A stretch of 64,000 nucleotides of DNA from JADKAV01 sp041393775 (GTDB taxonomy: Bacteria > Actinomycetota > Actinomycetes > S36-B12 > UBA10799), in the NCBI GenBank assembly GCA_041393775.1, contig JAWKJM010000007.1, forward strand, positions 174,200-238,199, in the 5' to 3' direction. Position 1 is the first letter of the stretch, and each line of letters starts with the position of its first letter. The position numbers and the translations under genes are program-made. Below the pieces are notes generated by a model, which did not search any database, was not told where the DNA came from, and saw only the letters and a program-made list of their open reading frames with translations. Of the stretch, positions 1 through 8,136 are shown one piece after another.

Positions 1-147
1 CTCGAAGTGACCTCCGGGACCGAGGTGTACCGGCCCCGGGACAATCTGGTCGCGGTGATCGATCTGGTCGCGCTGGCCATGCTCGCGGGGCTCGGAGTCG
101 CAGCGGTGGCCCGGGATCGCGATCGCGGGCCAGCCGACCTGGCATGA
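1..147 (+). CDS. C-terminal end of an unidentified membrane protein (5' truncated by window edge)
   Basis: Frame 1 is open from the first base to a TGA at 145-147 and encodes 48 residues. The sequence contains a hydrophobic stretch of about 20 residues (ending GLGVAAVARDRDRG) followed by a short charged tail, which fits a last transmembrane helix with a cytoplasmic end. The preceding part of the gene lies outside the window, so no function can be assigned. Codon use is GC-rich like the neighbours. The downstream neighbours are envelope genes, so an envelope role is possible, but that is only inference. Confidence 0.55.
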   Translation, partial: LEVTSGTEVYRPRDNLVAVIDLVALAMLAGLGVAAVARDRDRGPADLA

Positions 148-625
148 AGGCCCAGACGCGCACGGATCCCCATCGAAATCAGGATCCTTGTCGACTCGAC
201 CCCCGCCTGGGCTGTGTCAGGGAAGGAACTGGACGGGACACCGCCTCCATCCTCTGGCCGATGGCTGAAGTGCAGATCATCGGTTGGCCACCGGATGGAG
301 GAACTGCGGGCGATTTGTCCGAGATGTGCTACGAGACTCCTCCATCTGCTGGCCGAGGACCTCATCGGTGGCCAGCAGATGGAGGGGAGATGGTGGTCGG
401 CGCTGTCGCGCGTTCCGCGAGGAGGGCGCCCAAGGCGGGTGCGACAGGTCTACGAATGCCCCGGCCCGGCCTCGGGATCGGGCGCGCCACCGCGACTTGA
501 GCGAGCACCCGATCAGCCGCGGGGCCGATGATCGCCAGATGTGACCGGATTGTGTCCCGGTACCCGTGCGATGCGGGTCGGGAACGTGCTAGCGTCGACG
601 AGATTCGTTCAACAGGAGGCTTTCG
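148..625. other. 478-nt non-coding gap containing repeat A copy 1
   Basis: No convincing gene is visible between the truncated first gene and the DUF2613 gene. Several overlapping open frames exist, but they run through the inverted repeats at 244-385 and lack ribosome binding sites. A TAGCGT hexamer at 590-595 is a possible -10 element for the small gene at 626. Confidence 0.6.
244..385. repeat. Intergenic repeat family A, copy 1 (double hairpin)
   Basis: Two successive inverted repeats. The first has arms at 244-259 and 286-301 (14 of 16 positions pair). The second has arms at 339-354 and 370-385 (CCTCCATCTGCTGGCC, perfect 16 bp, 15-nt loop). The spacer between them contains GGGCGATTTGTCC. 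The same architecture and spacer motif recur at 12840-12981. The arms share the CCTCCATC...GGCC pattern, so the two hairpins look like duplicates of one module. Confidence 0.85.
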
Positions 626-766
626 ATGGGTGGTCCCGCAGGTGCAATCATCGCAGCAGTGGTCGGTGCGGTCCTTGCAATTGGTGCCGCGTTCGGCATC
701 GTGAGTTCTCAGACCGCGACACCGGCCCCGGTCGACAAGCCGTTCATCGTTTACGGCGACGCCTGA
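626..766 (+). CDS. DUF2613-like small secreted or membrane protein
   Basis: A 46-residue ORF starts at an ATG preceded by AGGAGG at 614-619. It has one hydrophobic segment (residues 6-28, Ala/Val/Ile-rich with FGIVSS at the end) and a short polar tail ending YGDA. Length, single N-terminal helix and the tail with a terminal Tyr-Gly resemble DUF2613 proteins such as M. tuberculosis Rv0236A, which is encoded beside aftD. Here the gene is also close to an aftD homologue. Function is unknown; secretion or membrane anchoring is inferred from the helix. Its last 16 bp overlap the 3' end of the convergent glycosyltransferase gene. Confidence 0.65.
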   Translation: MGGPAGAIIAAVVGAVLAIGAAFGIVSSQTATPAPVDKPFIVYGDA

Positions 767-1962
767 TCCGTCGGCGCGCCATGCGCCTGGTGCTCTACGT
801 GACCTGACGGTGCCGGTACTACAGACACCTCGCCATTGGTACTTCCGCCGGCGACTTCAGTCAGCACATCAGCGAATTCCTTGGTCGTGGCAGCCCATGT
901 GAAGTACTCGGCTCGCTGCTGGGCCGCCTGACCCATTTCGTTGCGGGTGGTCTCCTGACTGAGCAGGTGACCAAGCGCCTGCGCGAACTGCTCCACACCA
1001 CCATCGACCAGCACCCCGGTGCGTCCGTCGACGATGGATTCGGCCACACCTCCGGCATCGCGGTAGGCCACCGTCGGCACGGAATGGGTCGCAGCCTCCA
1101 TGACCACGATCCCCCAGCCCTCCTTCAGCGACGGCAGTGCCAGCAGCCATGCCGACGCGTAGACCCGGTGTTTGGTCTTCTCGTCCACGAAACCCAGGAA
1201 GTCCACCATGTCCGACACGGCCAGGGTGTCCGCCACCCGGCGCAGCCGTGGTGACCACCAGCCGTCACCCACCACCGATATCCGCAGGTCCGGGTGATCG
1301 CGGCGCAGGATGGCAGCGGCGCGCAGGACGTGTTCCACGCGCTTGTGCGGGACGAGGCGGCCCACCACGGCGATGTGGGGGTGCGGGGATCGGCCGACGT
1401 CAAGGCCAGGCGCCTGCTCGATGCCGTTGTGGATCACCCGCACCCGGTGCGCGGACACACCCAGCTGGTCGAGTTCGTCGCGGGTCTTGTGCGAGACCGC
1501 CACATATGTGCAGTCCCGGTAGAGGCGCGGCGCGAGGACCGATTCGATCCACCAGCCGATGCGGGACCGGAGACGGTCGTAGACCACCGGCCACTGCTCC
1601 CGGTGGACGTGGTGCACCAGAACGACCACGGGTGTCTCCCCGGCGACCGCTCGCGACATGAACGGGATCCCGTTCTGGACATCGACGATGGCGTCGAGCC
1701 GCCCGAACTCACGGCGTCGCACTCGGCGTACCGCCTCACCGTAGACACCGAGTTTGGTGCCGGCCCGCACGAAGTGGACGCCGTCGACGGTCTCGCGTGG
1801 GAGAGCCCCCTCGTACATAGCGCAGAACACGGTGACGTGATGCCCGGCGGCCGCCAGCGAACGGGCCACGTTCTCCACGTAGACCTCGGAGCCTCCGCCT
1901 TCGGGGTGCCTGGTGTCGCGCCAATTGAGGAACAACAAGCGCAGCACCTTGCTGGTGGTCAT
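751..1962 (-). CDS. GT4-family glycosyltransferase (Rv0225-like)
   Basis: 403 residues when started at the ATG at 1962, which has a strong AAGGAGG site just upstream; a longer upstream frame has no support. The N-terminal Rossmann domain opens with a glycine-rich acceptor-side loop (PEGGGSEVYVE, residues 20-30). The C-terminal domain carries the GT-B nucleotide-sugar site: GRLVPHKRVEHVL and the EX7E motif in EGWGIVVMEA. It is cytosolic and probably retaining. It is divergent from a methyltransferase gene, the same pairing as Rv0224c/Rv0225 in M. tuberculosis. The sugar donor and acceptor cannot be read from the sequence; an envelope glycan or glycolipid is the likely target. Confidence 0.85.
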   Translation of the reverse strand: MTTSKVLRLLFLNWRDTRHPEGGGSEVYVENVARSLAAAGHHVTVFCAMYEGALPRETVDGVHFVRAGTKLGVYGEAVRRVRRREFGRLDAIVDVQNGIPFMSRAVAGETPVVVLVHHVHREQWPVVYDRLRSRIGWWIESVLAPRLYRDCTYVAVSHKTRDELDQLGVSAHRVRVIHNGIEQAPGLDVGRSPHPHIAVVGRLVPHKRVEHVLRAAAILRRDHPDLRISVVGDGWWSPRLRRVADTLAVSDMVDFLGFVDEKTKHRVYASAWLLALPSLKEGWGIVVMEAATHSVPTVAYRDAGGVAESIVDGRTGVLVDGGVEQFAQALGHLLSQETTRNEMGQAAQQRAEYFTWAATTKEFADVLTEVAGGSTNGEVSVVPAPSGHVEHQAHGAPTDQASP

Positions 1963-2024
1963 CGGAAGCCTCCTTGTCCGTGACACGGTACCCCCGATCG
2001 CCCCACGGATCAGCGCGCTTGGCT

Positions 2025-2030
2025 TAGGTT
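2025..2030 (+). promoter_or_regulatory. Candidate -10 element, leaderless methyltransferase start
   Basis: TAGGTT ends 6 nt before the GTG at 2037 and no Shine-Dalgarno precedes that codon. This fits transcription starting at the start codon. No clear -35 was found. Confidence 0.5.
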
Positions 2031-2036
2031 CTAACG

Positions 2037-2798
2037 GTGAGTCCCATTCGCCCGGATGCCGGAACCCGGCTGCGCTCGATGGCGACGTGGGCGCGGGCGG
2101 GCAGGTTGTTCCGTGATTTCCAGGTGGAGCAGACCGACCCGGACCGCTTCTACACCACGATGGCCAGGGATTCGGTAGAGCAGTTGGAGTGCCTGACCGA
2201 CCTGAACGACGCGCATGTGCTGGATGTGGGTGGTGGTCCCGGGTACTGGGCCGATGCGTTCGCGGCCGCCGGCGCGCGGTACACGCCACTGGACGCCGAT
2301 GCCGGGGAACTGGCACTGCACGGCCGGGTGCCGTTGCCGGGCACGGTGATCGGTGACGGGCAGGCCCTGCCCTTCCGCGATGGCGCCTTCGACCTCGTGT
2401 ACTCCAGCAACGTGGGTGAGCACGTGCCGGCGCCATGGACGATGGGCGACGAGATGATCAGGGTCTGCCGGCCCGGCGGGCTCGTCTTCTACTCCTACAC
2501 CCTGTGGTACGGACCCTGGGGCGGGCACGAGACCGCGCCATGGCACTACCTCGGCGGTGATCATGCGGCACGAAGGTACGCACGGGTGATGGGCCACCCG
2601 CCAAAGAACCTGTACGGCGAATCGCTGTTCCCGGTGTCGATGGCCCAAGGCATGCGCTGGGCACGCAGCCGTGAGGACGCCGAGGTCGTGGACATCATCC
2701 CCAGGTACCTGCCGGCGGCGTTCTACTGGCTCCGATCGGTCCCCGTGATCCGGGAGGTTCTGACCTGGAACGTGGCACTCATACTGAGGAAGCGATGA
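2037..2798 (+). CDS. Class I SAM-dependent methyltransferase (Rv0224c-like)
   Basis: 253 residues. The SAM-binding motif I is VLDVGGGPGYW at residues 61-71, followed by an acidic residue at the end of the next strand (PLDADAG) and the motif FDLVYSSNVGEHV typical of UbiE/Methyltransf_11 proteins. The GTG start is chosen because it sits 6 nt after a TAGGTT hexamer, and downstream Met codons would remove conserved N-terminal sequence. The gene overlaps aftD by ATGA, so the two are probably co-transcribed and translationally coupled. By analogy with Rv0224c the substrate may be a lipid or glycolipid of the envelope, but this is inference. Confidence 0.8.
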   Translation: MSPIRPDAGTRLRSMATWARAGRLFRDFQVEQTDPDRFYTTMARDSVEQLECLTDLNDAHVLDVGGGPGYWADAFAAAGARYTPLDADAGELALHGRVPLPGTVIGDGQALPFRDGAFDLVYSSNVGEHVPAPWTMGDEMIRVCRPGGLVFYSYTLWYGPWGGHETAPWHYLGGDHAARRYARVMGHPPKNLYGESLFPVSMAQGMRWARSREDAEVVDIIPRYLPAAFYWLRSVPVIREVLTWNVALILRKR

Positions 2799-5700
2799 CC
2801 CTCCTCGACGACACCTCCCGGGCAGCGCCGCAGACGCCGGCCAGACAGGCCCCACCGGCGTGGCGGGTCCGCGTGACCGCCGTGTGCCTGGCGCTGGTGA
2901 CACTGGCCTTCCTGCAGGATCCCGGTCGGGTGGCCGCCGACACGAAACTCGATCTGACCGTCAATCCGTGGGGTTTCTTGGCCAGGTCCCTGCATCTGTG
3001 GGATCCGCAGGGGTTCTTCGGGCAACTGCAGAACCAGGCCTACGGCTATTTGTGGCCGATGGGCCCGTTCTTCGGCCTCGGGCAGAGCCTCGGCGTGCCC
3101 GACTGGGTGGTGCAGCGGCTGTGGTGGTCCCTGATCCTGGTCACCGCCTTCCTCGGGATGTACTTGCTGGTGCGTGCTTTGCGGGTCGGATCCGGCTGGC
3201 CGCAGATCCTGGCAGGGCTCGCGTACGCCTTGGCCGTGCGGCCGCAGTCGGCGATCGGGGCGATCTCGGTCGAGGTGTGGCCGATGGCGCTCGCCCCGTG
3301 GGTTCTGCTGCCGCTGGTCCGGGGGGCCTCCCGGGGCAATCCGGCTCGCGCCGCGGCGTTGTCGGCTGTGGCGGTGATGCTGGCCGGGGGAGTGAACGCC
3401 GTGGCCACCGGTGCGGTGCTGCCATTGGCCGCTTGGTGGCTGCTCACCCGGCAACCAGGTCCCCGGCGCCGGCAGTTGATCCGCTGGTGGGCAGGTTTGA
3501 CCTTCCTGGCCATCTTGTGGTGGTTACTGCCGCTGGTGGTCCTGGGAAGGTACTCGCCGCCTTTCCTGGACTGGATCGAGTCGTCGCAGTTCACCACATC
3601 GATCACCGACCCGACCACCGTCCTGCGCGGAGCGGACCACTGGTTGGCCTACCTGGGCAGTGCCTCTGCGTGGAAGGCGGGCTGGATGCTCGCGACGAAT
3701 CCGGTGCTCGTTGTGGCGACCGGGGCGGTCGCGGCTGCCGGGGTGGCCGGACTGGCTATGCGGTCACTGCCGCACCGCACCTTCTTGGTCGGGGCCGCGG
3801 TCGCGGGAGTGGTCCTGGTGACGGCCGGACACACCGGAGTCTTCAGCGGCCTGGGCAGTGAGCAAATCCAGACCTTCCTGGACGGGGCGGGCTCGCCCCT
3901 GCGCAATGTGCACAAGTTCGACCTCGTGGTGCGGATCCCGCTCATCGTGGGCATGTGCCACCTGCTGTCGGCGGTCTGGCCGACGGGTTCCCGCCCGAGA
4001 TGGAAGCCCCTGCTCACCACGGCACTTCTGGCCGCACTGGTTCTGTCCTGGTGGCCGGCGCTGTCCGGTCAGCTGGAGCGCGGCCGTTCATACATGTCGG
4101 TGGCCGAGCACTGGCGGGAGGCGTCGGTCTGGCTGAACACGCAGGCTGACCCAGGCCGGGCGCTGATCGTGCCCGGGGCATCCTTCGGCCAGTACGTGTG
4201 GGGCAGAACCCAGGATGAGCCACTTCAGGCTTTCGGTGGGTATCCCTGGGGTGTCAGGGACGCGGTGCCGCTGTCCAGCGCCGGCAACATCCGGATGTTG
4301 GACTTGGTCGAAGCCCGGCTCGAGTCGGGTCAGGGAAGTCCCGGACTGTCGCAGTACCTAGATCGCATGGGCGTGCGGTACTTGGTGGTTCGCAACGACC
4401 TTGCCGCTAGCGCGCAGGCCCCGATGCCGATCCGGGTCCACCAAGCCCTCAACAGCAGCGCAGGGATGCGGCGAGTGGCCTGGTTCGGCCCGGTCGTGGA
4501 GCGTCCGATCAGCGGCGAGGTGATCGCCGACGAGGGCCTTCGGGTGAGCTACCCAGCGGTGGAGATCTACCAGGTGGATGCCAGCAACACGGCCACCGAC
4601 CCCCGGGTGCTGCTGCGTCCGGCCAACACCGCCATCGAAGTCCAGGGCGGCCCCGAGGCGTTGTTGTCCATGGCCGATGTCGGCGCGCTGGGAAACCGGC
4701 CGACGATTCTGTCAGGGGACCCCGACGCCGGGGCCCTCACGCCGGCTAGCGGGGTGGTCACCGACACCGACCGTCGCCGGGAGATCACGTTCGGCTACAT
4801 GCGCGACAACGAGTCACCCACAATGACCGAGAACCAGCAGTACGTGCAGTCGCGGGCGGTGCACGACTACCGGGTGTTCGGCGAGGAAGGCACGACGGTT
4901 GCGACCCCCGGGCTCGAATTCGATGCGAGTAGTTCCGCCTCCGACGTCGATGCCACCTGGCGCCAGCCGCGCGGTGCCACACCGGCTGCGGCAATGGACG
5001 GTGCGATGGATACCGCGTGGCGGCCGGGCGCGCTCAACGAGGAGGGCTCCTACTGGGAGGTCCGGTACCCCGAGCCCGTGGACCTCGGCGACACTCTCGA
5101 GATCGCTTTGCTGAACCGGGGCACCAAGAGTGAATCCACCATCCCGCTCGAGATCACCACGGACAACGGGACGACGTCGGTCGACGCACGCGACTTCGCA
5201 GGCTGGCAGACGATGTCGATCTCGGCGGGACCGACATCGTTCGTCAGGATCGGGGTCGCCGATGTGTTCCGGCCCCCGCTGCTAGGGATCCGGGAAGTCA
5301 GGCTGCCCGGTGAAGGAGCCAGCGAACTGCAGTTGCCGGCCGGCGTGTCCGGGGACGCGGTGCTGCTGACCGCACGACCCGGCGATGCAAGTGAGTGCGT
5401 GCCCCGCGACGACCGCATGATCTGTTCGGACGGACTCGGCCGCTTCTCGCAGGACCGGCCCGGACTGTTGAGGGTGGTGGATCTCCCGTCCGAGTTGACC
5501 ACGCAACCGCGGGTCGTCGTGATTCCCAGGGACACAGCGACGGTGACGTCCGCCATCGAGCAGGTGGCGGGAGCGCGCGTCGAGACGACCTCCACCCGAA
5601 CGTCGGCAGTGGCCGGTTCCGGTCTGTCGGCCTTCGACCGCCGCCTCGGAACCGCATGGCAAGCAGCGCCCGATGACAAACAGCCTGCGATCACCATCAG

Positions 5701-6892
5701 GCTTCCCGAGACCCGGACTCTGCGGGGGATCAGACTCGTCAACCGCCCGGGCTTGAACGCCTCGTTCCCGCTGGAACTGCAGGTGCAGGCCGGTACCAGG
5801 ACCGCAAGTGGATTCACGGACAACCGGGGCCTGTTCAGGTTCGACCCCGTCGACACCGACACCATCACGATCCGGATCCTGTCCGCCAACCAGGTCCGGT
5901 CGCGGTCCGAACTCGGCGAAACGAGTCTGCCCGTCGGCGTTTCCGAGATCGGCCTGATCGGCGCCGATGACCTGCGCGAGGAACTGCCACCGGACGCGGT
6001 CGTGGCGCTGCAGTGCGGCATGGGACCGGACATCGAGGTGGACGGCGCCGTGGTCGCACGCACATCGGTAACCGCCCGGGTCGAGCAGTTGGTCGACGGA
6101 GACGCCCTTGCGGCGCAGCCGTGCAGTGGTCCGGTCACTCTGCCCGCCGGCCGGCACCAGGTGGCCGTTCGCAGCAGCGAGGCGTTCCAGCCGGTGGTGG
6201 CGGCGTTCGCACCCGAGGACTTCTTCGGACCGAGCGGTCGTGCCCAGTCCCCGCAGGTCACGCGCTGGGACGCGACCGCGCGCACTGTGCAGGTCAGGGC
6301 GGACGAGCAGCCCCGGGTCCTGGAGGTGGCGGAGAACTTCAATCCGGGCTGGCAGGCGGCAATGGCCGGCCAACAGTTGGAACCGATCCGGGTCGACGGG
6401 TGGAAGCAGGCGTTCGTGGTGCCTGCCGGGGCGAGCGGCGATGTGGACATCACGTTCGCGCCCGACCATGGCTACCGATGGGGTCTGCTCGTCGGGTTGA
6501 TCGCGGCGTTGAGCGTCGTCGCGGTGGCGCTGCGGCCGCCCCGGCTGGGTGTCAAGCCGGCGGTGGGGTCGCGCGACCTGCCCCGGGTGACTACCGCGAT
6601 CATCGGCGCAGGGGTTCTCCTGACGCTCGGTCCGTGGGGTCTGCTCGCCTTCGTGGTGGCGTTGCTGGCCGTGCGCCGGCTGCCCTGGGCCGTGGTCGCC
6701 TTCACAGCGGTGATGACGGCCGTTCTGCTGGCCGCGGTGGCCGGGATCAGACCTGCGGCTGCCGTTGTGGTTCTGCAGGGCTGTGCGCTCGCGGCTGCTT
6801 GGGCCGCTGTTCTGTGGGCGGGCTGGCCGCGTCGCCTCGCCGGCCCCAGCGGCGCGCCGAGTGCGCGTAGCGCTGGGCCGGGCGCTCTATGA
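2795..6892 (+). CDS. aftD: Alpha-(1->3)-arabinofuranosyltransferase, AftD family
   Basis: 1365 residues, near the usual AftD length of about 1400. The N-terminal half (to about residue 430) is a GT-C membrane domain with many helices; the first periplasmic loop holds the acidic residues of TKLDLTVNPWGF expected at the catalytic site, followed by LHLWDPQGFFGQLQNQAYGY, a signature shared with mycobacterial AftD. The middle and C-terminal thirds contain discoidin-like carbohydrate-binding segments (for example around residues 720-840 and 920-1040), and hydrophobic helices return in the last 140 residues. It would transfer arabinofuranose from decaprenyl-phosphate-arabinose to arabinan outside the membrane. 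It follows the methyltransferase with ATGA overlap. Its final 146 nt are antisense to the acyltransferase 3' end. Confidence 0.9.
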   Translation: MTLLDDTSRAAPQTPARQAPPAWRVRVTAVCLALVTLAFLQDPGRVAADTKLDLTVNPWGFLARSLHLWDPQGFFGQLQNQAYGYLWPMGPFFGLGQSLGVPDWVVQRLWWSLILVTAFLGMYLLVRALRVGSGWPQILAGLAYALAVRPQSAIGAISVEVWPMALAPWVLLPLVRGASRGNPARAAALSAVAVMLAGGVNAVATGAVLPLAAWWLLTRQPGPRRRQLIRWWAGLTFLAILWWLLPLVVLGRYSPPFLDWIESSQFTTSITDPTTVLRGADHWLAYLGSASAWKAGWMLATNPVLVVATGAVAAAGVAGLAMRSLPHRTFLVGAAVAGVVLVTAGHTGVFSGLGSEQIQTFLDGAGSPLRNVHKFDLVVRIPLIVGMCHLLSAVWPTGSRPRWKPLLTTALLAALVLSWWPALSGQLERGRSYMSVAEHWREASVWLNTQADPGRALIVPGASFGQYVWGRTQDEPLQAFGGYPWGVRDAVPLSSAGNIRMLDLVEARLESGQGSPGLSQYLDRMGVRYLVVRNDLAASAQAPMPIRVHQALNSSAGMRRVAWFGPVVERPISGEVIADEGLRVSYPAVEIYQVDASNTATDPRVLLRPANTAIEVQGGPEALLSMADVGALGNRPTILSGDPDAGALTPASGVVTDTDRRREITFGYMRDNESPTMTENQQYVQSRAVHDYRVFGEEGTTVATPGLEFDASSSASDVDATWRQPRGATPAAAMDGAMDTAWRPGALNEEGSYWEVRYPEPVDLGDTLEIALLNRGTKSESTIPLEITTDNGTTSVDARDFAGWQTMSISAGPTSFVRIGVADVFRPPLLGIREVRLPGEGASELQLPAGVSGDAVLLTARPGDASECVPRDDRMICSDGLGRFSQDRPGLLRVVDLPSELTTQPRVVVIPRDTATVTSAIEQVAGARVETTSTRTSAVAGSGLSAFDRRLGTAWQAAPDDKQPAITIRLPETRTLRGIRLVNRPGLNASFPLELQVQAGTRTASGFTDNRGLFRFDPVDTDTITIRILSANQVRSRSELGETSLPVGVSEIGLIGADDLREELPPDAVVALQCGMGPDIEVDGAVVARTSVTARVEQLVDGDALAAQPCSGPVTLPAGRHQVAVRSSEAFQPVVAAFAPEDFFGPSGRAQSPQVTRWDATARTVQVRADEQPRVLEVAENFNPGWQAAMAGQQLEPIRVDGWKQAFVVPAGASGDVDITFAPDHGYRWGLLVGLIAALSVVAVALRPPRLGVKPAVGSRDLPRVTTAIIGAGVLLTLGPWGLLAFVVALLAVRRLPWAVVAFTAVMTAVLLAAVAGIRPAAAVVVLQGCALAAAWAAVLWAGWPRRLAGPSGAPSARSAGPGAL

Positions 6893-8033
6893 GGACGAAA
6901 CTGACGTGGGCCAGTGCCACGGTTCCCACGACGGTCATCGGCCACAGCAGCCAGAACCAGCCGCTGAACCCGGGGATGCCGAAGATGTGCGAACCGGTCT
7001 CGAGGACGAACAGATGCCACAGGAAGATGCCATACGAGATCGTCCCCAGGTAGACCATCAGCGGTGAGGCCAGCAGCCGGCGCCATGCGCCCCAGCCATC
7101 CGTGCCGAGGAAGCCCGGCAGGACGAAACTCGCGGCCGCGCCGAGGTACAGGTAGTGGCGCACGAGAGCCTGTGAGGCCGATCCCTCCCCGAATGTGTAA
7201 GGTCCCGCGATCGGGGTGGTCGCAAGCAGGAAGAACCCGGCGGCCAGCAGCAGGCAGGTGCCGACATCGTCGGCCAGCGCGTTGAGCCGGCGCATCCACA
7301 TCGGTGGATCGGGCAGGCGCAGCCGGTTGTGCACCAATGCGCACAGCATGCCCACCGCGAACCAGTCCAGGAAGCCGGGCAGCCACATGTTGACGACCGC
7401 CAGGCTGTGCAGCGGCGACAGGGTTCGCAGCCCCAGCCAGAGGAATGCGATCACCGCGCATGCCCCCAGGACCCATAGCTGCCGGCGCACGCTGGCGTCC
7501 ACATCGCCGCGGTGTCGTCTGCCCACGAACCAGGCGATGGCGGGCAGTGCGAGGTAGAAGGTCACCTCGGTGGCCAGGGACCAGGTCTGCGTCAGTCCGT
7601 TGATCAGCAGCCGCGGCCAGTAGATCTGCGTCAGCGTCAGGTGCGAGATCCAGTGCTTCGGATGCACTTCGATGCCTGGCATCACCGCCAGCACCACGAC
7701 GACGAGCAGCAGATATGCAGGCAGGATCCGCCATAGCCGGCGCCGGAAGTATGTCCTGATGCTCGGCCAACTGGTACCGCGCAGCGCCGCGTTGGACCAC
7801 GGTCGGTACAGCAGGAAGCCGGAGAGGAGGAAGAAGACGGTCACCCCGATGTCCAGGCGGGAGAACGCGTGGCCCCACGCCGTCACCACGACCACCCCGC
7901 TGAAGTACGCCACGTGCGTGGTGACGACCACGAGGGCCGCGATGGCGCGATAGCCGTCCAGAGTGGTGAACCGATGTGGCACGACTGCATCGATCCGGAA
8001 CAGATCGGACAGGCGGCGCATGGCTACGGACAC
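6747..8033 (-). CDS. Acyltransferase 3 family membrane protein (Rv0228-like)
   Basis: 428 residues, polytopic. The N-terminus has the family signature LDGYRAIAALVVVTTHVAYFSG with the catalytic-type histidine at the end of the first helix, then RLDIGVTVFFLLSGFLLYRPW. About ten helices follow, and the tail is basic and proline-rich. The GTG at 8033 is preferred because TAGTCT lies exactly 6 nt upstream with no Shine-Dalgarno; an ATG at 8021 is the alternative. The protein probably acylates an envelope glycan using a cytoplasmic acyl-CoA. It is divergent from the DUF3068 gene, as Rv0228 is from Rv0227c, and convergent with aftD. Confidence 0.85.
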   Translation of the reverse strand: MSVAMRRLSDLFRIDAVVPHRFTTLDGYRAIAALVVVTTHVAYFSGVVVVTAWGHAFSRLDIGVTVFFLLSGFLLYRPWSNAALRGTSWPSIRTYFRRRLWRILPAYLLLVVVVLAVMPGIEVHPKHWISHLTLTQIYWPRLLINGLTQTWSLATEVTFYLALPAIAWFVGRRHRGDVDASVRRQLWVLGACAVIAFLWLGLRTLSPLHSLAVVNMWLPGFLDWFAVGMLCALVHNRLRLPDPPMWMRRLNALADDVGTCLLLAAGFFLLATTPIAGPYTFGEGSASQALVRHYLYLGAAASFVLPGFLGTDGWGAWRRLLASPLMVYLGTISYGIFLWHLFVLETGSHIFGIPGFSGWFWLLWPMTVVGTVALAHVSFVLIERPAQRYAHSARRWGRRGDAASPPTEQRPKQPRAHSPAEPQRQPQV

Positions 8034-8039
8034 CTGGCA

Positions 8040-8045
8040 AGACTA
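8040..8045 (-). promoter_or_regulatory. Candidate -10 element for the acyltransferase
   Basis: On the minus strand this reads TAGTCT, and 6 nt separate it from the GTG start at 8033. It forms a divergent promoter region with the element at 8097-8102. Confidence 0.5.
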
Positions 8046-8096
8046 CTTCTTCGGGCGTGTCCGTCGAACAGGCTGCAAAGGGCACGTCAAATCCGA

Positions 8097-8102
8097 TAGC
8101 GT
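8097..8102 (+). promoter_or_regulatory. Candidate -10 element for the DUF3068 gene
   Basis: TAGCGT, with a predicted start of transcription near 8109. That leaves a short leader carrying GGAGG at 8128-8132 before the ATG at 8137. Confidence 0.45.
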
Positions 8103-8136
8103 CAGCATGCTGGTGTTGGCCAACGATGGAGGCGTG

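Noticed and set aside
144..531. Three overlapping short open frames
   Set aside because: They run through the repeat A hairpins and have no start signal or family resemblance.
6472..8085. 537-codon minus-strand frame overlapping aftD and the acyltransferase
   Set aside because: Arginine- and glycine-rich translation of the wrong frame; the true acyltransferase frame has clear membrane helices and family motifs.
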